A DNA stretch of 64,000 nucleotides, from contig NZ_RQFG01000005.1 of NCBI RefSeq assembly GCF_004769235.1, positions 930,001 to 994,000 on the forward strand, written 5' to 3'. A program made the translations under genes and the position numbers. Source of the stretch: Leptospira kanakyensis (GTDB lineage: Bacteria > Spirochaetota > Leptospiria > Leptospirales > Leptospiraceae). The notes beneath the pieces were generated by a model. That model did not search any database and was not told where the DNA came from. It worked only from the letters and a program-made list of their open reading frames with translations. Positions 29,284 to 38,991 of the stretch are shown here, in pieces. Numbering within the stretch: the first letter of the stretch is position 1; every line of letters begins with the position of its first letter.

Positions 29284-30714
29284 ATGGCACTTCCTAAAGT
29301 TTGCGTAATTGGCGCCGGTTCTTCCGGTATCACAGTCATTAAATCATTAAAGGAAAATGGAATTCCCTTTGATTGTTATGAAAAAGGAAGTGATGTGGGC
29401 GGCAACTGGCGTTACAAAAACGACAATGGCCTCAGTAATATTTACAAATCCCTTCATATCAACACACATAGGGATCGTATGGAATACCGCGATTATCCGA
29501 TGCCAACAAATTATGCGGATTATCCAAACCATGAACCCATTCAAAATTACTTTTTATCCTACGTGGATCACTTTGGGCTTCGTAAACACATCCAATTCAA
29601 AAATGGAATCAAAAAAGCAGAGCGAACCGAAGATGGGATTTGGAAGATCACTCCCGAAAAAGGTCCAGTCAAATACTATGACGCGTTAGTTGTCGCCAAT
29701 GGACACCATTGGAATGAACGTTGGCCTGATCCTGCCTTTCCTGGAAAATTTTCCGGTCAAATCATGCACTCGCATTCCTATGTAGACCCAAAAACACCTG
29801 TTAACTGTGAAGGAAAAAACGTAGTCGTTCTTGGTATGGGGAACAGTGCGATGGATATCTCTGTGGAACTTTCTAGACCCGGTGTTTCCAAAAAAGTATT
29901 TTTATCAGCAAGACGCGGTGCTTATGTCATTCCTAACTATCTATTTGGAAAACCATTAGATAAATTGACAGAATACACACCACATTGGGTTCCTTTTTTT
30001 ATCCAACAAACACTCGCTCACCTTCTCATTCGTTTCGGCGTCGGAAAAATGGAAAACTTTGGTTTACCAAAACCAGATCATAAGTTTGGTTCTGCCCACC
30101 CCACCATCTCTCAAGATTTACTTGTTAGGCTAGGACGAGGGGATATCAAACCAAAACCAGTCATCACAGAACTCAAAGGTAAAAAAATTGCCTTTGCTGA
30201 TGGAACAGAAGAAGATGCGGATGTTCTCATTTATTGTACGGGATACAATATCAAGTTTCCATTCTTTGATGAAGACTTTTTATCAGCACCCAATAACTAC
30301 ATTCCTCTGTTCTACAAAATGATCAAACCAGGAATCAATAATTTGTTTTTTGTTGGTCTTATGCAGCCGTTAGGTGCCATTATGCCTCTGGCGGAATGCC
30401 AAGGGAAATGGATTTCTCAGTATCTAACGGGAAATTATGTGTTACCATCCAAAGAGGATATGGAAAAAGCCATCGAAGAAGACCAAGTCAAAATGAAAAA
30501 AAGGTATGTGAGTAGTACTCGCCATACCATCCAGGTGGATTACGATTCCTTTCTTTATGAGATGAAAGAAGAAATGGCAACCGGTAAAAAAAGATCGGCA
30601 AAACTCGGAAACCATTTGCCAATCGAAGCACGAGCGGAATTCCTTTCGGAAGGCCGTCATGAATCTTCAAAACCTTCAAGTTCTTCTAAAAAGAAATTGG
30701 TTCGTAGCAAATAA
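29284..30714 (+). CDS. Flavin-containing monooxygenase family protein
   Basis: 476 residues. FAD-binding GAGSSG at the N-terminus (VCVIGAGSSGITVIKSL), DVGGNWRY, the FMO signature-like FSGQIMHSHSYVD, and a second dinucleotide fold GMGNSAMD for NADPH. Family members oxygenate soft nucleophiles (N, S) or ketones (Baeyer-Villiger). The substrate cannot be inferred. The C-terminal ~25 residues are Ser/Lys-rich and encoded by the part that overlaps the next gene by 56 nt. Confidence 0.9.
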   Translation: MALPKVCVIGAGSSGITVIKSLKENGIPFDCYEKGSDVGGNWRYKNDNGLSNIYKSLHINTHRDRMEYRDYPMPTNYADYPNHEPIQNYFLSYVDHFGLRKHIQFKNGIKKAERTEDGIWKITPEKGPVKYYDALVVANGHHWNERWPDPAFPGKFSGQIMHSHSYVDPKTPVNCEGKNVVVLGMGNSAMDISVELSRPGVSKKVFLSARRGAYVIPNYLFGKPLDKLTEYTPHWVPFFIQQTLAHLLIRFGVGKMENFGLPKPDHKFGSAHPTISQDLLVRLGRGDIKPKPVITELKGKKIAFADGTEEDADVLIYCTGYNIKFPFFDEDFLSAPNNYIPLFYKMIKPGINNLFFVGLMQPLGAIMPLAECQGKWISQYLTGNYVLPSKEDMEKAIEEDQVKMKKRYVSSTRHTIQVDYDSFLYEMKEEMATGKKRSAKLGNHLPIEARAEFLSEGRHESSKPSSSSKKKLVRSK

Positions 30715-31438
30715 CTCTTTTCTTATTTTCCTTTTCACAACCTGTCTATCGCTACTTGGGACAGGTTGTGTCTCAAAAGGTTACACTTACCAAGGAAACC
30801 CACTCTTTGGTTGGATGGAATCTTCTGGTGAAGTTCGTGCCACTGACCCCTATCCCATTCTCAAACGATACCCTTCTTTCCAAGCTACCGACTTCGAATT
30901 CCCAGTAGGTGGAAAGTATGCAGAAGGTTACTACTTAGCACAAAGGTTTGGAGCCGAAAATGGAAAGTTTGGCGGCCGAAAACATCTAGGGGAAGATTGG
31001 AATGCCATCACAGGAGGTGACAGTGATTTTGCTGCTCCCGTATATACTTTTGGTAACGGCGTGGTTTCAGAAATTGCAGACTATGGTGGTGGTTGGGGAA
31101 AGGTAGTTCGGATTGTTCACTACCATAATGTAGGAAATGGGGACTTCTGGTATTTAGAATCTGTTTATGCCCATCTACATACCATTGATGTAGAACCGGG
31201 ACAATTGGTTAAAAAAACAGAATGGATAGGAACCATTGGTGATGCGGGTGGAAGTTATCAGGCGCATTTACATTTCGAACTTCGTTCGACCATTGGCGCA
31301 CCGTTAGGTGGTGGATATGCTTTAAAAACAGAAGGATTTTTGCCACCAACGCGGTGGCTTATGCAGTATGGACCTAAAGACAAGTCCTTTACAGAAGACA
31401 GTTTTCAGTATCTAATTGAAAAGGGAGGAACCCTATAA
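30659..31438 (+). CDS. M23-family metallopeptidase lipoprotein
   Basis: 259 residues. A hydrophobic signal ends in lipobox LLGTGC (about residue 37), so the mature protein is probably a lipoprotein. The LytM/M23 domain has the zinc ligands: H and D in KHLGEDWNA, then HxH in QAHLHFEL. It should cut or bind peptidoglycan cross-links in the periplasm. It starts 56 nt inside the monooxygenase gene in another frame. No convincing later ATG would keep the signal peptide, so the overlap appears real. Confidence 0.85.
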   Translation: MNLQNLQVLLKRNWFVANNSFLIFLFTTCLSLLGTGCVSKGYTYQGNPLFGWMESSGEVRATDPYPILKRYPSFQATDFEFPVGGKYAEGYYLAQRFGAENGKFGGRKHLGEDWNAITGGDSDFAAPVYTFGNGVVSEIADYGGGWGKVVRIVHYHNVGNGDFWYLESVYAHLHTIDVEPGQLVKKTEWIGTIGDAGGSYQAHLHFELRSTIGAPLGGGYALKTEGFLPPTRWLMQYGPKDKSFTEDSFQYLIEKGGTL

Positions 31439-31457
31439 GTTTTAATGATTATAGAAA

Positions 31458-31796
31458 TTAGTAACTACTAATAAAACTTAACACTTCGTCTTCTTTTTCA
31501 GCATTTGTGTCATAAAAATTACAATGAATCTCAAACAGAGGTTCATTCCCTATTTTTTCGCTCTTTAAAGTTTTCACCAGAAAGTCAACAGAACCTGTCA
31601 TAGAAATCATTTTTAAAGATATTTTTAATATCGAAGGCACTTCAATGTCATAAGGATGGTAAAACATGATTCCCCGAGCACTGATGTGTTTTTTCGAATC
31701 ATAATCTTTTAGTTGTTCCAATTGAACTTCGAACGTGGCTGGAATTTCTGTATAATGATTTGGTTTCATAGTCTTCGTGTATATAGCAACAAACAT
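31458..31796 (-). CDS. PilZ-like domain protein (tentative)
   Basis: 112 residues (103 if the ATG at 31769 is used). The pattern HISARGIMFY, a strand ILKISLKM, then GSVDFLVKTL and FEIHCNFYD resembles the beta-barrel of PilZ proteins, which bind cyclic di-GMP. The canonical RxxxR is not obvious and the D/NxSxxG motif appears only as ISARG, so ligand binding is doubtful. It stands alone, convergent with the M23 lipoprotein gene. Confidence 0.5.
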   Translation of the reverse strand: MFVAIYTKTMKPNHYTEIPATFEVQLEQLKDYDSKKHISARGIMFYHPYDIEVPSILKISLKMISMTGSVDFLVKTLKSEKIGNEPLFEIHCNFYDTNAEKEDEVLSFISSY

Positions 31797-31848
31797 AGGA
31801 TAATTAAACTCTCATTCAATTACTATTTTATTACGTACGTATAAATCT

Positions 31849-33441
31849 TTATGCAAAAACGATATTAAACCCTGCAAGAAGGACAATCAGTCCAACCCCC
31901 CAGGCTAAAATTCGTGGATCCCAAAATGGATTTGTTTGATCCCGATCGGAATAAACGAGACCGTGTAAGTCTTTATTTGGGTCTTCTTTTTCAATCAAAC
32001 TAACAATCACCATTGTTAAAAAACAAACCATTCCAGAAACGATAGCTCCATAAAAGTTAGAAACCATATCCGATTTGTAATCGATTATCCCCAATGAATA
32101 TAGGATAAAATGAACGAGCCCACTCGTTGTTCCCAGTAACATTCCGTAGAAGGCACTCCAAGCAGAAGCACGTTTCCAAAACATTCCGAGTAAAAATATA
32201 GCGATTAGCGGAGCATTAAAAAAGGAAAATAATAACTGGATGTAGTTCATAATATTTTCAAATTGCATCGCTATGTAAGATGCAAAAATAGCAAACAATA
32301 CCGCAAACATTGTACAAAGTTTTCCAATTTTTAAATAATCCTTATCCTCTCTAGTTTGATTGATATAGGTTTGATAAATATCATAAGTAAAGATGGTATT
32401 CATTGCCGTAATGGAGCTAGACATACCTGCCATAAATGCGGCAAGTAAAGCAGTGGTTCCAAGACCGAGCATCCCAGAAGGATAAAAATTCTTTAGCAGT
32501 ATTAAAAAACTTTTGTTATATTCTCCATTCATCTCTTTTGAAAATTCAGTTAAGGCAATTAACCCTGGTATGACGGTCAAAAAAGGTAAAAACAATTTAA
32601 ACATAGCTCCAATAAGAGGAGTTCTTCTTGCAGCCCTATAATCTTTTGCAGCCATTGCTCTTTGTACTTCTGTGAACCCACAAGTCCAATAGGAAAAAGA
32701 TAATACAAAACCAAGTCCCACTGTTACACTTAACAAATCCCAGCCGAGTTCATTTTGTCCATTGGCGAGTCCTACCCACATATGTTTATGTGAATTCGGA
32801 ATTTTTTGCATCAGCCCATCCCATCCACCTAACTTTGTTAAACCGATAATCACTAAAGGAAAAAGACCAAGAACGGTTAGAAAAAATTGCATCACCTCTG
32901 TATAAATCGAAGAACTAAGTCCTCCAAAGTATGTATAAACCAAAACAATACAGGCACTAAAAAGAATCGATACATGAGGATTCCAACCAAACATTGTTTC
33001 AAACACCAAGGATAAAGAATAAAGATAAATCCCTGATCCAAGTGCTAACGATAACAATGTGATGGATGCATTCAAAAGATGTGCTGGTCGATTGAATCTA
33101 AAACGTAAATATTCCGGTACACTTCTGATTTTTGAAGAATAGTAAAATGGCATCATAAAGATCCCAAGAAAAATCATACCGGGGATCGCACCTAAATAGT
33201 AAAAATGGAAGGTCAAAAAACCATATTCGGCACCACTCGCACTCATCCCGAGCAGTTCCAATGCGGATATATTGGCGGAAATAAAAGCAATCCCCGTAAT
33301 CCAACTGGGTATCTTTCGCCCAGCCAGGAGAAAATCGCTCGATTGGTTCATGGATTTCTTAAGAAGAAACCCAATCAGAACCATAAACCCAATAAAAACA
33401 AATAAGATGGAATAATCGATGGGAGCGAGCGAGACAAACAT
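31849..33441 (-). CDS. Sodium:solute symporter (SSS/SLC5 family)
   Basis: 530 residues with about 13-14 hydrophobic segments. SSS features include an N-terminal LLKKSMNQSSDFLLAGRKIPSW and the central SYWTCGFTEVQRAMAAKDYRAARR region, then FMAGMSSSITAMNTIFTYDIYQ with the sodium-site serines. Imports a solute with Na+; the group that includes sugar carriers (SGLT) is nearest by these motifs, but the substrate is not determined. Single gene with its own upstream region. Confidence 0.88.
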   Translation of the reverse strand: MFVSLAPIDYSILFVFIGFMVLIGFLLKKSMNQSSDFLLAGRKIPSWITGIAFISANISALELLGMSASGAEYGFLTFHFYYLGAIPGMIFLGIFMMPFYYSSKIRSVPEYLRFRFNRPAHLLNASITLLSLALGSGIYLYSLSLVFETMFGWNPHVSILFSACIVLVYTYFGGLSSSIYTEVMQFFLTVLGLFPLVIIGLTKLGGWDGLMQKIPNSHKHMWVGLANGQNELGWDLLSVTVGLGFVLSFSYWTCGFTEVQRAMAAKDYRAARRTPLIGAMFKLFLPFLTVIPGLIALTEFSKEMNGEYNKSFLILLKNFYPSGMLGLGTTALLAAFMAGMSSSITAMNTIFTYDIYQTYINQTREDKDYLKIGKLCTMFAVLFAIFASYIAMQFENIMNYIQLLFSFFNAPLIAIFLLGMFWKRASAWSAFYGMLLGTTSGLVHFILYSLGIIDYKSDMVSNFYGAIVSGMVCFLTMVIVSLIEKEDPNKDLHGLVYSDRDQTNPFWDPRILAWGVGLIVLLAGFNIVFA

Positions 33442-33619
33442 ACGCTCGTAAGAGACGAGAAATGAATACTTTGTAAAGAGGAAATCCCGAATCTCGCCTA
33501 TCGGGGATTATTTTCCTTCAAAATTTTGCAAACCGGTCGACACTCATTGTAACTCTTTGATCGAAAAAGACTTTCCGAATTATGTCGCATTAATAGATTC
33601 GGAACCACCAGGAGGATCT

Positions 33620-33763
33620 ATGTTCTATCTTCTTTTAGCCCTTCTCCACGAAGACTATTCTTCCGGCAGAATCGATTTTTCTACCTATTTTGAGAATACC
33701 GTCCTCCTCGCCTTGGATCACGAACGCATTAAATCCAATCTCGAACAAAGTAAAGCCGCTTAA
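33620..33763 (+). CDS. Small protein, 47 residues
   Basis: ATG 33620 has an excellent ribosome-binding site, GGAGG at 33611-33615, 4 nt upstream. This makes it a better start than the in-frame TTG at 33557. The product starts with a short hydrophobic stretch (MFYLLLALLHED) and ends charged (HERIKSNLEQSKAA). A terminator follows 21 nt after the stop. No family recognised. Confidence 0.65.
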   Translation: MFYLLLALLHEDYSSGRIDFSTYFENTVLLALDHERIKSNLEQSKAA

Positions 33764-33784
33764 TTGGGCAACTAATACGATTTG

Positions 33785-33818
33785 GAAAGTCTCTCGCTTT
33801 GGTGAGGGACTTTCTTTC
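33785..33818 (+). terminator. Rho-independent terminator after the 47-residue gene
   Basis: Thirteen-pair stem (33785-33797 with 33802-33814, two G-T pairs) with a TTTG tetraloop; the right arm GACTTTC is followed by TTTC. The stem is strong but the T-run is short. Confidence 0.7.
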
Positions 33819-34119
33819 GAAACTGGCTATCGTTTGAAACTAAGTTGATTTCGCCATTGGCTTTCTTTTGAAAGTCACTGGAAAAAGTAACCGACTTACC
33901 TTTTTCACCCGCTTTCCTTCGCCACTGAAGATCCAATTTAACTCACCTTCCTTCGAATCTGACATTCGAATCCCATTGACTTTCCCCGGAAATTCACTCT
34001 CCAAAGCAAACCAATGCAAAAATCTGCTCCCTTTCTTAGGATCCTCCCTTGAATTTTCTCCTTGTTCTAGGAAGTCCCGTCTGTACGGTAACAGAAAAAT
34101 CATATCTCAGGAAGATTAA
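33819..34119 (+). other. Non-coding stretch upstream of the FabD-like gene
   Basis: About 300 nt with no convincing gene. Short frames on both strands have no ribosome-binding site or recognisable product. The last 15 nt hold CAGGAAG, a reasonable ribosome-binding site for the ATG at 34120. No clear promoter or structured RNA seen. Confidence 0.5.
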
Positions 34120-35292
34120 ATGACATCGGCCAAACTCCTTACTGCCACTCTCCAAAATTCACAAAAATTTTTCCTTCAATTTGGAGGACAGGGTTCACCT
34201 TATCTAAAAGAACTCGTAAAATTATACGCAGAACCAGAACTCAAAGAATTTTTCGAAACAAGTTTCAAAACCATTGCTGAAATTGCCGCTCGTGATGGCA
34301 AAAGTCCCCTTCTCAATGAAGGATTTGATTTCAAATCTTGGATCGAAAATCCAGATGGCGCTCCTTCTGAAGATTATCTAGCGCGCGCACCGATTTCTGT
34401 TCCGGGTATCTTTATGACCCAAATTGCCAATTACGTTTTAGTTTCAAAACGTGGTTACCCAACAGTGGAACTCATCAAAGCAACAGGTGCTGTCAGTGGA
34501 CATAGCCAAGGGGTCATTGCTTCTGCTCTTGTTGGTCTTGGAAAAGATGGAGCTGATTTTTTAAAGGCATATTCTGACTTCTTAAAGTTTGTGTTTTATC
34601 TTGGATTTAACGGTCAAAAAGTTTATCCTAACTTTGTTGTTTCGGAAGAAGTAGTCAAAGAAAACGAAGCCAATGGAGATAAAAATCCAGCACCAATGGT
34701 TGCGGTGATTGGTTATACAAAAGATGAATTAGAAGAAAGAGTGAAAAAAACAAATGACTCTCTTGGACTCAAAGGACAAGACACAGTTTTCATTTCTCTT
34801 TACAACACTCCAGATTCTATGATTCTTTCTGCACTTCCTTCTTCTCTACTTGCATTCCGTAAACAATGGAAAGCAGAGATGGACGAAAAGAAATTTAAGT
34901 TTGTATATTTAAAAACAACTGCACCTTTCCATTGCCCATTTATGGAAACATCACTTGATAAATTCAATGCAGAAGATGCATCTGTGGTTCCATTCCCATA
35001 TACTGGTGCTGATCTAAAAGTTCCTGTATACAGTATCTACGATGGTCACAACTTACAAAAAGATGGAAACCTTCGTGACATCCTTTTTAAGATGGTTCTC
35101 ATTGAGCCACTTTACTGGGATTTGGCGATTGCTCCTATTTTTAATGACAGTGCCATTAACACGATCATTGATTTTGGACCAAGTGTTGTGAGCCAAAGAT
35201 TAACTGGTGGACACCTAAAAGCAAAAAACATCGAAAAACAATCATTATGTGCATCAAATGCTAAGGAATTAAAAGTAATTCTAGAAGCATAA
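34120..35292 (+). CDS. FabD-like ACP S-acyl/malonyltransferase domain protein
   Basis: 390 residues. Acyltransferase landmarks: FLQFGGQGSPYLKEL near the N-terminus, nucleophile Ser in SGHSQG (about residue 128), and catalytic-type His in TTAPFHCPFM. GHSQG and the long inserts resemble the starter/acyl transferase domains of multi-domain fatty acid synthases more than compact bacterial FabD (~310 residues). Probably loads an acyl or malonyl group onto ACP. Its stop overlaps the ATG of the WYL regulator (TAATG). Confidence 0.8.
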   Translation: MTSAKLLTATLQNSQKFFLQFGGQGSPYLKELVKLYAEPELKEFFETSFKTIAEIAARDGKSPLLNEGFDFKSWIENPDGAPSEDYLARAPISVPGIFMTQIANYVLVSKRGYPTVELIKATGAVSGHSQGVIASALVGLGKDGADFLKAYSDFLKFVFYLGFNGQKVYPNFVVSEEVVKENEANGDKNPAPMVAVIGYTKDELEERVKKTNDSLGLKGQDTVFISLYNTPDSMILSALPSSLLAFRKQWKAEMDEKKFKFVYLKTTAPFHCPFMETSLDKFNAEDASVVPFPYTGADLKVPVYSIYDGHNLQKDGNLRDILFKMVLIEPLYWDLAIAPIFNDSAINTIIDFGPSVVSQRLTGGHLKAKNIEKQSLCASNAKELKVILEA

Positions 35293-36248
35293 TGAATCCA
35301 TCCACTGCTCGGGCCGCTTCCAAATTAAATTTAATCCGCCTTCTGGCTTCACATCCAGAAGGTCTTGGATTAGAAGAAATCCAAAGCGTAACGGGTCACA
35401 AATCAATCGCAGCTCTCAAAAAAGATTTAGGTGAGTTGTATATGATTGAGATGTATCCTTATTCACCAACCGATGCTGTGGATTTAGATTTTGATGGGGA
35501 GAAAGTAAAAATCCGACTCCCCATTGCCGTTGATTCCGCACTTCCACTTTCCCCAAAAGAATGGTCTCTCCTTCGTTCTTTGTTAATCAGAGATACAAAA
35601 ACCGAAGATTCTAAAGTCAAAAAATCAATTTTAAACAAAATAGATTCTGTCATTCCTTCCGGTGATTGGTCTCCCTACCAAAAAACAAAAGAAACCATCA
35701 TTGAAGCCATTAATAAGAAAAAAACACTAACAATTGTTTACTGGAAAAGAGACACACAAGAGAAAGAAACAAGAACTTTAGCTCCTTGGTTGTTTTGGGA
35801 AGAAAATGATTCTTATCTATTGGCTTATGATTTGAAAAAAGAAGGATTCAGGTCATTTCGGTTGGATTATATTTTAGACCTGAACATTGCTGATTCAAAA
35901 TACCCAACCCTACCTGATACAGCAGGAGAATTCCTAGAAGGATTCAAACAATTGTTTGGTGCCGATTCCGAAAACAAAGCAATTGCAAAACTTTGGATCA
36001 CGGATGGAGCCTCTTACCATTTGGGAATGAAACTAAAACTTACGCCGACGGGTAACCAAAAACAAATTGGTGATTCTAATTATCGAGAATTCCAAGCTCC
36101 CATCAGAGATCAAAATTGGTTCATCCAAACCATTTTAGGATATGGGACTTCTGTTTTTGTTTCAGAACCAGAGGAAATCAAAACTTCCATCCAATTGCAC
36201 TTACAATCGGTAGCACCCTCAAAACCAAATCTCCATTCGTTATCTTAG
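35292..36248 (+). CDS. WYL-domain transcriptional regulator
   Basis: 318 residues. The N-terminal winged helix ([20 protein letters not shown]) is followed by a WYL ligand-sensing domain ([10 protein letters not shown] to [10 protein letters not shown]) and a C-terminal WCX-like segment. It has the domain order of the PafC/DeoR-like group. Coupled to the FabD-like gene upstream (TAATG) and followed 1 nt later by ispE, so it may sense a metabolite linked to lipid or isoprenoid supply. That link is inference from position only. Confidence 0.78.
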   Translation: MNPSTARAASKLNLIRLLASHPEGLGLEEIQSVTGHKSIAALKKDLGELYMIEMYPYSPTDAVDLDFDGEKVKIRLPIAVDSALPLSPKEWSLLRSLLIRDTKTEDSKVKKSILNKIDSVIPSGDWSPYQKTKETIIEAINKKKTLTIVYWKRDTQEKETRTLAPWLFWEENDSYLLAYDLKKEGFRSFRLDYILDLNIADSKYPTLPDTAGEFLEGFKQLFGADSENKAIAKLWITDGASYHLGMKLKLTPTGNQKQIGDSNYREFQAPIRDQNWFIQTILGYGTSVFVSEPEEIKTSIQLHLQSVAPSKPNLHSLS

Positions 36249-36249
36249 T

Positions 36250-37167
36250 ATGACTTCAAAATTCATTTCGTTTGGAAAAATTAACATTGGTTTGTTTGTT
36301 CCATACAAAAGAGAGGACGGGCTCCACGAAATTCGTAGTGTTTTTGTTCCCATTAGTTTGGGAGATCCGATGGATATAGAGGTAAACCCTCTACCAGAAG
36401 GTTCAAACTCTGTGCTCCATCTCGTTTCCGAAAATCACCTAAAGGGTTATCGACATTCGAAATTCGAAGAAGTTTCCGAAAGAGGAGATTTCACTAGAAA
36501 CATTCTCTATAAGGCCTTTCAAAAGTTAGTCACTTACCTTTCTCACCCTGTTTCCATTTCCATCCACTTACAAAAGTATCTCCCTCCTGAAGGGGGAATT
36601 GGTGGAGGGAGTAGCAATGCTGGGTCTTTTTTAAAGGAACTCTTCCCTTTGACAAAACTTTCCAAGGAAGATCAGATTTCCCTGGCGAAGTCCATCGGGG
36701 CCGATGTCCCTTTTTTCCTACAATCCTCTCCTTGTTTTGTGAGTGGGATCGGCGAGGTGCTCGAACCCATTTCTGTAGCCAAGGGAACAGGGATTTTGGC
36801 CATCCCTCCCTTCGGACTTTCCACCGCATCTATGTACGCAGGCCTTCAAAAAAGTTTACAAAAACCCTATGGTTCCCAAGTATGGAAATCTCTGGCAGAG
36901 GATTTAATTCGAAGTCTTCAAGTCGGGGATTGGGCATACCTGCAAAACAGGCTTGAGAACGAGTTTGAAAAAATCGCTTTTCAGACCCAACCCTTACTAA
37001 AGGAATTGAGATTAGGGTTTTTTGAGTCGGGAGCAGTCTATGCTTCTTTATCGGGTTCGGGTTCTTGCTTTTATGGCATTTATCCTTCGGATAGAGAAAG
37101 AGACGAAGCCCTTCGCATTGTCTCCAATCGATTTCCCGATATGGAATTTCGAACGTTCTCTTTTTAG
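36250..37167 (+). CDS. ispE: 4-diphosphocytidyl-2-C-methyl-D-erythritol kinase
   Basis: GHMP kinase of the MEP isoprenoid pathway, phosphorylating CDP-ME. 305 residues with N-terminal [10 protein letters not shown] (active-site Lys), the ATP loop [14 protein letters not shown], and GADVPFF. The C-terminal [11 protein letters not shown] completes the third GHMP motif. Complete and normal length. A tRNA gene follows only 4 nt after the stop, so ispE and tRNA-Gln may share a transcript. Confidence 0.95.
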   Translation: MTSKFISFGKINIGLFVPYKREDGLHEIRSVFVPISLGDPMDIEVNPLPEGSNSVLHLVSENHLKGYRHSKFEEVSERGDFTRNILYKAFQKLVTYLSHPVSISIHLQKYLPPEGGIGGGSSNAGSFLKELFPLTKLSKEDQISLAKSIGADVPFFLQSSPCFVSGIGEVLEPISVAKGTGILAIPPFGLSTASMYAGLQKSLQKPYGSQVWKSLAEDLIRSLQVGDWAYLQNRLENEFEKIAFQTQPLLKELRLGFFESGAVYASLSGSGSCFYGIYPSDRERDEALRIVSNRFPDMEFRTFSF

Positions 37168-37171
37168 AAAC

Positions 37172-37247
37172 TGGCCTGTAGCCAAGCGGTAAGGCAGCGG
37201 TTTTTGGTATCGCCATTCCCTAGGTTCGAATCCTAGCAGGCCAGCCA
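37172..37247 (+). tRNA. tRNA-Gln (anticodon TTG)
   Basis: Full cloverleaf. Acceptor TGGCCTG pairs with CAGGCCA; D-arm GCC/GGC; anticodon stem GCGGT/ATCGC with loop TTTTGGT (anticodon TTG at 37204-37206). The T-arm contains GGTTCGAATCC. Discriminator G and CCA are encoded (37244-37247). It lies between ispE and glmU. Confidence 0.97.
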
Positions 37248-37274
37248 GTTTTAAAAGATCCGATAGAACGAACG

Positions 37275-38036
37275 ATGAACCTACATAATACTGTAACTGC
37301 TGTTATTTTGGCGGCGGGGAAAGGAACTCGAATGAAGAGTGAACTTCCCAAGGTTGCGGTTGTACTGAACGAATCTCCACTTTTACTCCACGTTCTTCGT
37401 AATATCGAATCCGCCGGCATCGAACGCAAAGTTGTCGTTGTCGGTTACCGCAAAGATATCGTTACCGATATCGCAAAATCATTTCCCGGTGTGGAATTTG
37501 CAGAACAAACAGAACAATTGGGAACAGGTCATGCTGTTCTTTCCGCTGAGACACAACTAGCACCTTACACAGGATATACGGTTGTGGCTTGCGGAGATGC
37601 ACCACTTATCTCTGCAAAATCATTTTCTGAACTCATAGAACTTCATAAATCCAATGGATACTCTGCGACTGTTCTTTCTGCAAAGATGGAAAACCCAACA
37701 GGTTATGGTCGTATCATTCGTTCTGCCGATGACGGTAGCCTTCTACGCATTGTAGAAGAAAAAGATGCGAGTGCCGAAGAGAAAGTTGTGAACGAAGTGA
37801 ATACAGGAACGTATTGTTTCAATACGGAAGATTTGTTTGGTGCTTTGAAACAAATTGGTAATCACAATGCTCAAAAAGAATATTACCTCACAGACGTGAT
37901 CAAAATTTTTAGATCTTTGGGAAAAAAAGTCGGAGCAAAAACTTTGGCAAATGCGTTGGAAAGCCACGGTATTAATTCTCCTGATGATTTAGCTCTCGCA
38001 AAACAATATATAGATAAAGGGTTGGTTGGAGTATGA
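37275..38036 (+). CDS. glmU: GlmU-type UDP-GlcNAc pyrophosphorylase, uridylyltransferase domain only
   Basis: 253 residues covering only the N-terminal half of classical GlmU (~456 residues). The nucleotidyltransferase signature [15 protein letters not shown], the QLGTGHAV block, CGDAPLI, GYGRI and EVNTGTYCF are all present, so UTP-dependent activation of GlcNAc-1-P (or GlcN-1-P) is expected. The left-handed beta-helix acetyltransferase half is absent: the frame stops inside the prs overlap. Position before prs-rplY-pth matches glmU in other bacteria. The acetyl transfer must be done elsewhere. Confidence 0.88.
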   Translation: MNLHNTVTAVILAAGKGTRMKSELPKVAVVLNESPLLLHVLRNIESAGIERKVVVVGYRKDIVTDIAKSFPGVEFAEQTEQLGTGHAVLSAETQLAPYTGYTVVACGDAPLISAKSFSELIELHKSNGYSATVLSAKMENPTGYGRIIRSADDGSLLRIVEEKDASAEEKVVNEVNTGTYCFNTEDLFGALKQIGNHNAQKEYYLTDVIKIFRSLGKKVGAKTLANALESHGINSPDDLALAKQYIDKGLVGV

Positions 38037-38974
38037 ATCCCAGCGAAGTAGTTGTATTTTCTGGAAATGCAAATAGACCTCTTGCCGAGGAAATTTGTAA
38101 ACACTTGGGCATTCCGAACGGCCAAATTTCAGTCAAAAGATTTTCCGATGGAGAAAGTTCTGTAAAAATCGAAGAAAACGTACGTGGCCGTGATGTGTTT
38201 GTGGTTCAGTCCATAAGCTATCCAGCTAACGACAGCTTGATGGAACTTTTACTCATCATTGATGCTGCAAGAAGAGCATCGGCTCGCCGTATCACCGCAG
38301 TCATTCCTTATTATGGATATGGACGCCAAGACAGAAAGGTAGAACCAAGGGTTCCGATTTCTGCTCGTATGGTTGCCGATTTAATCGAAACTGTTGGTCC
38401 AGATCGTGTCCTTACAATGGACTTACATGCTGACCAAATCCAAGGATTCTTTCGCATTCCTGTGGATCATTTGTATTTTTCACCAGTCCTTGCTGAGTAT
38501 ATTAACTCTCTCAATATGGAAGACCTCGTGATTGTTTCTCCAGATTCTGGTGGAGCGGAAAGAGCTCGTAACTTTGGTAAAAAAGTAAACGGATCTCTTG
38601 CCATCATTGACAAACGCAGACCAAAAGCTAACGAGTCTGTGGTGATGCATGTCATTGGTGAAATCAAAGATAAAAACTGCTTATTACTTGATGATATGAT
38701 CGATACCGGTGGAACAATTGCGAAAGCGGCCACTGCCCTGTACCAAAATGGAGCAAAATCGGTATTATGTTGTGCATCTCACGGAGTTCTTTCCGGAGAA
38801 GCACCGGCCAAATTGAATGAAGGAAACTTCAAACAAATTGTGCTCTCAAATTCTATCAGCATTCCGGAGACCAAAAAAATAAATCACTTGAAAACGCTCT
38901 CCATCGCCCCACTCTTTGCTAAAGCCATCGAGCGGATTCATAACGAAGAATCAATCTCTAGTCTGTTTTCATAA
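38033..38974 (+). CDS. prs: Ribose-phosphate pyrophosphokinase
   Basis: Makes PRPP from ribose-5-phosphate and ATP for nucleotide, His and Trp synthesis. 313 residues with [40 protein letters not shown] and the PRPP loop [12 protein letters not shown]. Overlaps glmU by 4 nt (ATGA), so coupled. Confidence 0.97.
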   Translation: MNPSEVVVFSGNANRPLAEEICKHLGIPNGQISVKRFSDGESSVKIEENVRGRDVFVVQSISYPANDSLMELLLIIDAARRASARRITAVIPYYGYGRQDRKVEPRVPISARMVADLIETVGPDRVLTMDLHADQIQGFFRIPVDHLYFSPVLAEYINSLNMEDLVIVSPDSGGAERARNFGKKVNGSLAIIDKRRPKANESVVMHVIGEIKDKNCLLLDDMIDTGGTIAKAATALYQNGAKSVLCCASHGVLSGEAPAKLNEGNFKQIVLSNSISIPETKKINHLKTLSIAPLFAKAIERIHNEESISSLFS

Positions 38975-38991
38975 CTTTAAGGAACATAATC

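Noticed and set aside
33840..34119. Opposed short open frames on both strands before the FabD-like gene
   Set aside because: Neither has a ribosome-binding site, a plausible product or operon context; the two overlap each other almost fully.
36250..37247. tRNA-Gln as an integration site of a mobile element
   Set aside because: Both flanks are core genes in conserved order; no direct repeat of the tRNA 3' end was found in the window.
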